Source: Amia ocellicauda
Taxonomy: Eukaryota; Chordata; Actinopteri; Amiiformes; Amiidae
DNA: 64,000 nt
Assembly: GCF_036373705.1 (NCBI RefSeq)
Contig: NC_089851.1
Span: forward strand, 49,163,470 to 49,227,469
Direction of reading: 5' to 3'
Part shown: one piece after another, positions 24,601 to 36,200 of the stretch
Layout of the letters: each line of letters opens with the position of its first letter
Position numbering within the stretch: position 1 is the stretch's first letter
Translations under genes and position numbers: made by a program
The notes under the pieces: model-generated
Seen by the model: only the letters and a program-made list of their open reading frames with translations
The model's database searches: none
What the model was told of the DNA's origin: nothing

Positions 24601-27600
24601 GGCCCCTCAGGGCCAAATATGGGCTGCCCAGAAGCGAAGATTGCAGTCACGCTGTACTGGGAACAGTAATTCAAGAATGGTGTACAAAGCGGGGCAACAT
24701 GAGTCAGTTCTTGTGCCCTCTACTCATCACAGTAGCAGTGGCCTCCTGCTCCACTAGCGCAGTTAAGGGTGGTCTACTTGCACAACATCATACAATGCGG
24801 GGCAACAGAGCAAATCTTGTGCTCTCCGTGTAACACAGTAGTAGCAGCCTCAAGCTCTACTAGCTTAACTAGGAGTTTGACCCCAGATCTACTAGTACAG
24901 AATCATATAGCACAGGCAACAGAACAATTCTTGTGACCTCCGCATAACACAGTGGCAGCGGCATCCTGCTCCACAAGTACAGCCAGAAGTGGGGCCACAG
25001 ATCTACTGCTACAGTATTTTAAAAAAATGTAAAAACAGGAGGACAACAATTATTGTGCCCTCTGCTCAACACAGTAGCAGTAGTCTACTGCTCCGCTGGC
25101 ACAGACAGGAGTGGGCCACAGACCTACTGTACAAATGAACGGAATGAAACCAGAGCGGGGCAGCAAACACTCTTGTGCCCTCAGCTTCACAGTCACAGTG
25201 GCATCCTGTTTGACTAATGCAATTAGGAGCAGGATACAGATCTGTCATCAGAAATTATACACACTGTGGGCTAACAGCACTGGGATATCCTCGGCTGGAT
25301 ACAACAACTATATACAGGGCGGCAACAGGAGAAGACTCATGTAGCTACCACACAGCACAGGAGCAGTCATCTTCTGCTCAACCAGCAAACTTAGGAGTGG
25401 AGGGACAGCAAGCTCTACTGGTGCTGTTATCAAGGCCGGGGCAACAGAGACCAGCTCACGTGCCCTCCGCTAATGATAGTAGCAGACAACTCAACTGTAA
25501 TGTAACAAATTAACTATATACACTGCAGGGTGCAGGAACCAGCTCATGCACCCTCCGCACAACACATGAGCTATCTCAGCACTGCTAGATGCGGGGCAAC
25601 AGCAAGCTCTACTATGTTGTAACCAACTAACTATATACACAGGGGGGCAACAAGTGTCAGCTTGAGTGCCCTCCACTGGATACAGCAGCAGCGGCCTCCA
25701 TCTCTACTAGCACAGCTAAGAACAAGGAACCACAAACCTGCTATCCAAGGAACTATGTACATAGCGGGGTACAGGGCAAAGCACATGCACTCCTGTGACA
25801 CAACGTAAGCAATACACAGTAATGAGCGAACTATATACAGGGCAGCCTCGTGAGACAACATACCCGCGAGGCTGCTTGACAGTCTCTGGGACTGTCAAAA
25901 ACCAGGAGCAACTCCCATGGGTGCTCCCAGTAGGAAGGGAAGCGTGTCAACATGGTTCCATCCAAGGTGCTCACCAGGATGCGTTAACAGGGTTAGACAG
26001 GGATACAAGAGGCCAGGAGCCTGTGCCTCATAGGCTACTAAGGCTCAAAACAAAGCCAAAACCGGGTTCCCAATGGAGGGGGCCAGTCCCATCACATCCA
26101 GCCTGTAGAACTACACTGCAGGAGGCCATCGCTGCATGAGTCTTGTAAGCCAGTTCACACCGTGTGTGCCGGGGGTACCAGGGACACCAGGCATTGCGAT
26201 GTGCAGGGTCCAGAGGGCCCAAGGGTAAAAGGCCACCAACCAAAGAGCGAGATGTCCTACAGCTGCATCCTCGGGCTGTAATAAGGGCTCAAGCCAGTGG
26301 AGGAGATGTCTTACGATAGGCTGAGGCTTAGGCCAGGCAGCCGTGCCTTGAATTTACTGCGACTGCTTGCTGGAAGGCAAAAACCAACACAACGACTAGC
26401 CTACTAATATATACACCGATCAGCCATAACATTATGACCACTGACAGGTGAAGTGAATAACACTGATAATCTTGTTATCATGGCACCTGTCAGTGGGTGG
26501 GATATATTAGGCAGCAAGTGAACATTTTGTCCTCAAAGTTGATGTGTTAGAAGCAGGAAAAATGGGCAAGCGTAAGGATCTGAGCGACTTTGACAAGGGT
26601 CAAATTGTGATGGCTAGACGACTGGGTCAGAGCATCTCCAAAACTGCAGCTCTTATTGGGTGTTCCCGGTCTGCAGTGGTCAGAACCTATCAAAAGGAAG
26701 GAAAAGCGGTGAACCTGCGACAGGGTCATGGGCGGCCAAGGCTCATTGATGCATGTGGGGAGCGAAGGCTGGCCCGTGTGGTCCGATCCAACTGATAAAG
26801 TTAATGCTAGTTCTGATAGAAAGGTGTCAGAACACACAGTGCATCGCAGTTTGTTGCGTATGGGACTGCGTAGACGCAGACCAGTCAGGGTGCCCATGCT
26901 GACCCCTGTCCACTGCCGAAAGCGCCTACAATGGGCACGTGAGCATCAGAACTGGACCACAGAGCAATGGAGGAAGGTGGCCTGGTCTGATGAATCACAA
27001 GTTCAAGGTGTTGACTTGACCTCCAAATTCCCCAGATCTCAATCCAATCGAGCATCTGTGGGATGTGCTGCACAAACAAGTCCGATCCATGGAGGCCCCA
27101 CCTCGCACCTTACAGGACTTAAAGGATCTGCTGCTAACGTCTTGGTGCCAGATACCACAGCACACCTTCAGAGGTCTAGTGGAGTCCATGTCTCGACGGG
27201 TCAGGGCTGTTTTGGCGGCAAAAGGGGGACCTACACAATATTAGGCAGGTGGTCATAATGTTATGGCTGATCGGTGTATATATATACACTCACCTAAAGG
27301 ATTATTAGGAACACCATACTAATACTGTGTTTGACCCCCTTTCGCCTTCAGAACTGCCTTAATTCTACGTGGCATTGATTCAACAAGGTGCTGAAAGCAT
27401 TCTTTAGAAATGTTGGCCCATATTGATAGGATAGCATCTTGCAGTTGATGGAGATTTGTGGGATGCACATCCAGGGCACGAAGCTCCCGTTCCACCACAT
27501 CCCAAAGATGCTCTATTGGGTTGAGATCTGGTGACTGTGGGGGCCAGTTTAGTACAGTGAACTCATTGTCATGTTCAAGAAACCAATTTGAAATGATTCG

Positions 27601-30197
27601 ACCTTTGTGACATGGTGCATTATCCTGCTGGAAGTAGCCATCAGAGGATGGGTACATGGTGGTCATAAAGGGATGGACATGGTCAGAAACAATGCTCAGG
27701 TAGGCCGTGGCATTTAAACGATGCCCAATTGGCACTAAGGGGCCTAAAGTGTGCCAAGAAAACATCCCCCACACCATTACACCACCACCACCAGCCTGCA
27801 CAGTGGTAACAAGGCATGATGGATCCATGTTCTCATTCTGTTTACGCCAAATTCTGACTCTACCATCTGAATGTCTCAACAGAAATCGAGACTCATCAGA
27901 CCAGGCAACATTTTTCCAGTCTTCAACTGTCCAATTTTGGTGAGCTTGTGCAAATTGTAGCCTCTTTGTCCTATTTGTAGTGGAGATGAGTGGTACCCGG
28001 TGGGGTCTTCTGCTGTTGTAGCCCATCCGCCTCAAGGTTGTACGTGTTGTAGCTTCACAAATGCTTTGCTGCATACCTCGGTTGTAACGAGTGGTTATTT
28101 CAGTCAAAGTTGCTCTTCTATCAGCTTGAATCAGTCGGCCCATTCTCCTCTGACCTCTAGCATCAACAAGGCATTTTCGCCCAGAGGACTGCCGCATACT
28201 GGATGTTTTTCCCTTTTCACACCATTCTTTGTAAACCCTAGAAATGGTTGTGCGTGAAAATCCCAGTAACTGAGCAGATTGTGAAATACTCAGACCGGCC
28301 CGTCTGGCACCAACAACCATGCCACGCTCAAAATTGCTTAAATCACCTTTCTTTCCCATTCACAGACATTCAGTTTGGAGTTCAGGAGATTGTCTTGACC
28401 AGGACCACACCCCTAAATGCATTGAAGCAACTGCCATGTGATTGGTTGGTTAGATAATTGCATTAATGAGAAATTGAACAGGTGTTCCTAATAATCCTTT
28501 AGGTGAGTGTATACATATATATATAAAATATATGTCAAATAAATATATAAAAAGTGACTAGTTTTGCAAGTCTTTGTGTATAGAAATCAAAACTGGAAAT
28601 GAGGCGTAGCCAGAGCTCTGGGGTGCGGATAGCACAGTACAGCTTTTTTGTTAATAATAACAACAAAATACACACAAATAAGACTAATAAATGTAGCGGC
28701 TCATGGGTGGCAATACTATTTATAAAGCCAGCCAGCTGAAAACAACATGTTGTGATTTATAAGATTAAAAGACAACACAAAAACAGAGGATCTTACATGT
28801 CTTAGAGTGCCAGGTGAAAATGGCAAAGAGGAAGTTCCTGTGTGTGTGTCACGTTATTTACAAACAGGACACGGGAAGGGTCTGAGTTTGAGTGACTCAC
28901 ACAGGGGCCTATAGGCAGCTTTGATAGAAAAATGTTTTTGATGAGGTTCCTATGGTAACGTGCTAAACCTCGCCCCCCCTTGGGCACTGCTTCCGATTTG
29001 AAAGATAAACAAAATATCATTGAACTACAACCTCACACAACTTTGACAGAATTAAATGTGTTAGCCAGGTTGTTTCTCTCTCGCTTCTTTAATCTTACAG
29101 CTTATCAAATCAAATAATGTGTTTATATTTAGCCTATATATTGTCAGTTCTGTAATATAACATAGCTGAGCAATAATGCTTTATGATTCTATTCTACAGA
29201 AATGTCAGTCTTGTGACCATTCACTTGTTGGAACTGATAAAATTCATGAAACAGATCATTTTTTTAAACGTATTTGTTTCAACAGTGATTGGAGGTATTT
29301 GGTTAAAGCCATGTACATAACTAAAATTGTGTTTGAATCCTGCAGTTCTTCCTGGGTCTTGTATCTTGTTAGGGTTTCAAAGGACAAATCTGATATCAAT
29401 CAATCAATCAATACATGTGGGCTTTAAATAAATAAATGAATAGCTTTAATAACACTTTAAATGTGACAAAAAAGATTAGATGATCTTTCTTCATGCAATG
29501 TGTACCACCTGATGTTCTTTGCAGTGAGTATTGCTCCATTAACCAAGGTTAAGATAGATCACGCTGCTGATCCACAAGCAATGAGTTACTGAGCTGTGTG
29601 CATCACTCTGTGGCTGTCAGTTACAAGTAGTTTTGTATTTCTTTCGAGGGATTGGAGCTAAAAGCTGGACTTTGCACACCTATTCAGTAGTGTTGCTTTG
29701 CTGATGTGGCAACACAGGGATCTGTTTGTACTGCAGAGGTGCTTTTAAGACCAGTGCCATAATTTTAAATCCCCCCTCACACACTTCTTAATACTTGTGT
29801 GAAACTGATTTCAACATGTAATACAAAGCACAACAGTGTTGCACAATTCACAGAGACGTGAAGATCAGAAGATGCATTCCATTCCATTCCGTTCTGTCAG
29901 CCCTCTCCCTTCTAGAATCTGCTGAGCAGTGTTGTGTTCCAGGATGAGTCTTCTTGTCTGTCTCACTCAGAAAGGGGCCCCAATTCCTGCTCAGTACTAA
30001 GAAATACCAGCAGGAAAAAGCTTCTCCCAGGGGGTGCAAAGGGGTTTTGAGTACACAGAATACTGAGAAGCATGTTCTCTCTCTGTAGAGCCTTGGAATT
30101 GGTTAGCAGGGGCTTGTAATAAAAGACCAACAAAAACTCCACAGTCACCCTCACAGTAACAAGTATAGGGAATACAGAATATAAGCAAACACAGAAT

Positions 30198-30233
<36 letters not shown>

Positions 30234-33200
30234 TTTTTTTGTTATGGCAAGTATGGGACGTTCTGACAAGCATGGTCTGTATCAAAGGTCTAGAACAGTG
30301 GTTTGTAACCCCAGTATGTTTTTTTCCTGCACATTAACTCTCAGATACTTCACAAAAAATGTAAATTGAACCAATTCATGATTAAATTAAGGTTGTCAGC
30401 AGTATGGGGATGTAGAGCGGCCTACAAAAACCTACAGACATGAATGCGGCCCTCCAGGACTATGGTGACCCAGCTCTGGTTTAGGTAATTTTTCCATCAT
30501 GGCATTTGATCACTTATTGTGGTGTGGGTAGATGTAGGAGAGAAGGGGGTGGGTGGGCAGGTGGTTTTTCAACTGGAAATGCTATCAAAGTTGGCTGGGA
30601 GTCTGTTGTTCACAATATCACAACATACACAGGTTGTCATGGTGCCCTTATTAAATAAAATAAAACAAACAATCAAAATAAACTAAATAGCACACTGCAT
30701 CTACATGTTACTGGCAGAAAGGAAGGCTTGTGTTTTCAGTATTGTCGATTTAACATTGTACAGCTTCTTCTACAAATGTAATATTTAATGAGTAAGCAGG
30801 TGTTCTTCAGTGTGAGCAAGGGCATACACTGGAACTGGAGTTTGAGTCTGCTCTTGATTGCTCCTTGGCACTCCCATGTCATACAGTTTGTGGAACCCAT
30901 ATCACAGTTTACCACAGTCTACTTGAAAAACATATTGGTAGCTTCTCCATCCTATTACCATGCATGGTTTGTGTCATGGAGTACTATACTATACTATACT
31001 ATACTATACTATACTATACTATACCTCTTCACGATTTACTGTGATTTTACTTTGATTTCCTATTTGTCTGTGGTTTTACCATGGTATACTACAGTAAACT
31101 ATTATAAAGGGATGTATATCCTTTTATTTCGTTTTTCTTTTTCTTTGTTTCATTATTTTTGTCGATAAAATACTAGTTTTGATAATTTTTTCTGGTTGTT
31201 GTGTAACGCGACTGGTAGCTGAAAACTGTTCGTCATGAAATGTACGCTGAAAATGACACAGCTGTTTACTTCAGAGTCTTTGTGAAGAGACCCAGGCAAA
31301 GGCAGCCAATTAGGGACACGATGAGGGGGAGGCTGGGAGGTGTGCCTGAGAGGGAGGCCTGCCATTGGTTCTCGGCTAAGGGAATGTGAGCCTGCTTAAA
31401 GATTGTAAACACAGGCATTCAAAGACTGAAACTGATGTTGCTCTCGCTGTTCCCGAGAGATTTGGCTTTCGCAATGTCAGTAAAAAATAAATAAACAATA
31501 GATTAATCACTGCAACATGGAAGTGTGCTCTTTAAGTATTTCCATTTTGTCACACAGCACGATTACGTGTTTATCTAAAAGGAAAGAACTATACATTGCA
31601 CAGGGACAATACATATATGTAAAAATATGTAGAGGGAGGAACAGAGACAGAAAAATAGATAGAAAGAGAATATATGTACAGATTTCCAAGGAAGATAAAG
31701 GTAATGGATACACTTGCTTTTCAAAACTCCCGTTAAGTATACTGTTCTGCACTGGAAACCCCGGAAATGGTTCCAAGATGGAACAGCCCAAAGTCTCCGA
31801 ATGTACAGTATTGCGTCAGAGGCGCTTTAATCTCTCCAACTTAAACAAATAAAGTTGTGAGCAACATTGTAATAAACAAGTGTCCACAAAACAATCTTTC
31901 ATCGTGGCAACAAAAATGTGTAGACTCGGGGACTGTTGTCAAAACATCCTGAAAAAACGTTATAAGATTCAATTTAACTCCATTCCACAGTATTAGCAAA
32001 TAATAATACAAAAAAAAAAACAGAAAGAAAAGTTAATAAAGCAAATTAAAAAGTTAAACAAAACATATTGTATGCAAACATATTGCCACTTTATATTGGA
32101 TTACTTCAGAGACAGCGTTACTGTACATCAGGGAACAAGAAATAAATCCTGTCCCTCGTTACCTCGTTTGCTGGAGTCACTCTCGTCCAATGTGGCGGAG
32201 CAGTGGTACATATCGTGAAACATGGTGAGGGTTGCGAAACACTGGCAAACTATGTCAAAAAAACGGTAAAACCATGGATTTGCAAACGTCATATTTTACA
32301 TTTACCAGGGCAAACTTGCATAAGGCTGTAAAAACAATACAGTATTTACAGAAATACACACACGTCCGTATGTATTGAAAGAGTAATTGTATTCTCTGGT
32401 TGGATGTTGCACAAACAAACTCGTTACACTTGGGGCGCTGCGCTGCGTAAAACATTGTTCACTCGGTTCGCGTTCTTGTAGCGCAGATTTCCGCAGTTCT
32501 GCATAGATCTGCACTGGTCCACCAATGAGATCAGTAGAATTCTGCTGATCTGTGCAGAACTGCGGCAATCTGCGCTACATGAACGCGCAAATGCGCCATT
32601 ACGAACAAGTGACCTCTGTTTATATAACTTTGAAGTACTTACTGTACAACTGGCAAATCAATTAAAAAAACACTGAATCGTCTGCAGTTAATGTATGTAG
32701 TGTATATTCTTCACTTGTACAGACGCTACGAAACGCCGTGCATACTGCTGTGAAACAGTACCCAGTAGGTACAGTTAGATGGCTTGGTGTGTGCTCAAGA
32801 TCACTATGCAGTCAATAATTAACGCTGTAGGTCATTGCGTACAAAACGAAATGTTCCCAAGGACTTTCTGTGTTCTTTTTATGTTTTGTTTACTATAACT
32901 GCGGCGACTTTGGGAAAACAAATGTAACTGAAGCTTTTGTGTTCCTCTCTCAACTTCAAACCACGAACAGCGCCAAGACTAACAGACTGTGAGTGGACGC
33001 GGTTTCTTCCGCGGAACTCTACACTGCATAACAACATTCATAATAAAAGTAAATGACATTTAAACGTCGACAACAAAGCAAGCCAGTGGTGTTTGTGTCG
33101 CTTTTAAAACAATTTCGTTGAATTCTCCTATTCACATCTGAAATAATTTGGACGGTGTCAGAAGAAAAAGCTACTGCACCTTCCAAGGAAACACAGCCGC

Positions 33201-36200
33201 GCCTCCCGCGGGACGGCAGTGGCGGCCGAGCTGTGCTGCGCGGAATGCGGTGTGACTGAGTTATTTATAGACAGCAGCCAGCGCGCCCAGAGCCGCACTG
33301 AGGATAAACAAGGGCACTTGTTGTAGGCTCATTGTACAACCCCACATCTATAAGAAGAAAACTCACGTTTAACCTCGGACAACGTTTTAAAGGTGATTGT
33401 ATTGGGCGAGCTTTGACCCAGAGCCACCTGACATGGAAAATGAAGACAGGGGATCGGGCATGAGGTAATTGGTATCTTTCTATCTGATGATGAGTAACTC
33501 ATTGTGACAAGAGCAGTAGGGGGGTCTTATTTGTATGCAGGATGAGGAGACTAGAGGACCAGATTGTTGGATTGTGGCAATAATCCGCTGTGTTTGTCAA
33601 TATAACCTATAAAGTGTATTGTGAAACTGATTTTACGTGCTCCACTCACATGTTGAAAGCTTTGATAGCCTTTTGCCATCATAGATGCAAGGATTGTTCC
33701 GGGGATGATCCAGAACGGTACTAAAGCTGCGCTCAACAGGACTGCTTAAGAGTTGCAGTTGTTTAGTTGCAGTTAAGGTTATTCCATCCCTGTGTGTTAT
33801 ACTTATTATATTATAATTATAATTTGAGTTAACTTTCCCCCCCAAAAATCCATGATCAAAAACATACATAAAATATAACACATAGTGTTGCACTTCACAT
33901 AAAGCATATGACGTTTCAGTAACTGACTGTTTGTTTTTCGTTTTAATTATAGCCGTTCTTCAATGGGTTTTAGAGATTTTCTGTCTTGAATGCGTGGCTG
34001 TGCGTCTCTTTATGTGCTTCTGTTAGAGTGCAATGGAAACTTTACCTGTCAGTACCAATAATCTCTCATTATCACAGTCTAGCCTTCTGGGGGCGGTTTA
34101 AAGACAGTGATGGGATCGGAGTGGGATATCGTTGTCATGTGTTCAGCTGTCACTGAATCCTCCGAACAGCAGGCTGCTCAGTCACAGCGCTCACTGTTGT
34201 CCAGCCCCGATATACAAGCGAATACACAACGCAAACATATTTTCCTTCTCGATTTGAAATAGATGGATGTACCACATACTTGGAACCCATTCTTGACATT
34301 GTTTGGAACTATTTATAAAAGCGGGGCATGTAGGGCTTTTTAAAGGGGGTATGTCACGTGTTGTTTCACATACATTTATTTGGAAAGATTAACACACCTG
34401 GGGAGATGGAATACCAGTGGTCCTGTCCATGTTGTAGCAGCAGCAGTGGGAAAGGGACAGACATGGCACTCTACCATGGTCCAGACGTGTGACTGAGATG
34501 AGATTTAGCACCTGGCTCTGACAGCTGCAGGGGCAACGATTTGTTAAGGTGGCCCTGAGCACCACCACTTCCACTAATTGAACCTAGTGGGTCAGCCAGC
34601 CAGGGAGGGAGAGGAAGAGTGTGTGTGTAGAGAAGACATTCCAAGAAAGCCTGATATTCAAGTTTATTATTGTTGGTTCCTCTCTCTCTCTCTCTCTCTC
34701 TCTCCCTCTCTCTCATTGCTTGCAAAAAACACTCAAATCGCTCAGACCTTAACCCAGCTTGCTTTCCAGTGGATTTGATTAGTTTCTTCTTCATTGTTCT
34801 ATTGTTAAGGCATTGACTGTAACTCAGCTATTTTGGCATTGCTTCAGATTTTATTTGTTATTTTACCAAATTTGACATAATGAGTAGTCTCCACACACCT
34901 ACACCTACAGACCTTCAGTGTTTTAAAGGCCCTGTGTGCTGTGATGATGTCTGTTTCAAACACATGAGAGGGTCTGTATGTAGCCAGTTCCCCTAAGTAA
35001 TACATAATTTACTATTAAATACAGCCATCCATTACCAGAGTATTGTCTTCAATGCCCTGATTTGCTTTGTGCAACACCCATTAAGGGAAAGTTAAAAGTG
35101 GATTGAACTTAAATTGTTTTATGTAACTAGTCATGGGCCTTTGATCTTCAGCTTCTTGTCCTGGATCAAGTGTAGCTTTGTATGGTAAAATAACCTTTTT
35201 TAAGTTTTCTAGGAATCTCTGCAAATCTTCAGTTAACCAATGACATTAATGACTCGACACTTTAACTGGCATTTCTTGCTCTCGTTGCTCAATTAATCAT
35301 CCAGTGTTTCAGTACATGTAAAATAAACTTAATCCTGCAGGATTGTTCTGTTGTGGGTTTGCATTGCCGTCACGTCTCTCTCTCTCTTTCAATCTCTCTC
35401 TTTCTCCAGCTGGGAAGTCATCGACTCCAAGCAGGAGATTAGGCCGGAGACCAGCTCGTGTGCCACCGAGCCCTGGATGAGTGGTAGCCTGTTCCTACAA
35501 GAAATGTCCTCCTTTAAACAGCAGAACCCGGGCAAGGTAGGAGGGAGAAATTGCCTTTACCGTATGTGTAAAAAAACACACTTTCAGTATAGAAATAGAC
35601 TTGATTTCCATGAATCTTTTATTTCTGAAATGTTGTCAGTTGTATTATACCTGTTGTGGCTTCTCCATAGGTTATTAATTGCCATGATTATTTTGTCATA
35701 TATTAACAAATGCTTTGGAGGGTGAAGGCCAATAGTGTAAATGGTATTATTTATACAGTATCAGGCCCACACACGCTTTTTGCTTCACTCCAGTGCACAT
35801 TTTCCTTGGCGCACAGCTGACGTTTCATTCAGCAGAGCTCTCCACAGGCTGTTCTCAAAGCTTATTTAGACACACTATCACAAGACCGTTGTTTCTGTCA
35901 TTTTCAGTTCTGCCTTCTAGTGTGCAGCCTGTGCACTTTCCTGGCTGTGCTTGGGCGTTACATTCCAGGAGTGGTCATTTCTTATGCTGCTGGTAAGCAC
36001 CTTTAGACGATGGTTGTGCTGTCATGCCAGTTTCAGTTGCTGTGCCCAGTGCTGTGCTTTTAGTGATGACTTGAAATGGTTAAAGCTGAATTACAACAGC
36101 AGTGTTACGTAGATAAGCCCTAACTATTTTTGTCTAGATGGGCTTGTACATTTAGGCACTGCACTGCTATCCAAATTATGCTGCTTTTAGGTGGGTTGGT

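Larger units (their letters stand above)
23935..29010. mobile_element. About 5-kb composite element with long inverted ends
   Basis: The segment 23957-24140 reappears inverted at 28820-29008. Shared blocks include GTTACCATAGGAACCTC, CTGCCTATAGG, TGTGTGAGTCACTCAAA, a CCTGTTTGTA block and ACAGGAACTTCC. A related motif (TTGCATCGGCAACC...CACTGCCCAAGGGGG) occurs at 24434-24487. The interior carries a diverged tandem array, an internally deleted Tc1-like element and the intact DD36E element. No transposase of its own is recognised, so it looks non-autonomous. Confidence 0.55.
18738..35409 (+). other. RETREG1 intron 3 (16.7 kb), repeat-rich
   Basis: Holds the SINE, the Gypsy LTR, three Tc1-like copies, the 5-kb inverted-repeat composite, a hairpin element and the alternative first exon 1b, all listed separately. 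The stretches 18738-20470, 22300-22780, 23000-23930, 29020-30200 and 31030-32460 show no gene. Confidence 0.85.

Noticed and set aside
24363..26243. Several 60-114-codon frames in the 24-26 kb region
   Set aside because: They change frame from unit to unit of the minisatellite and do not preserve a peptide.
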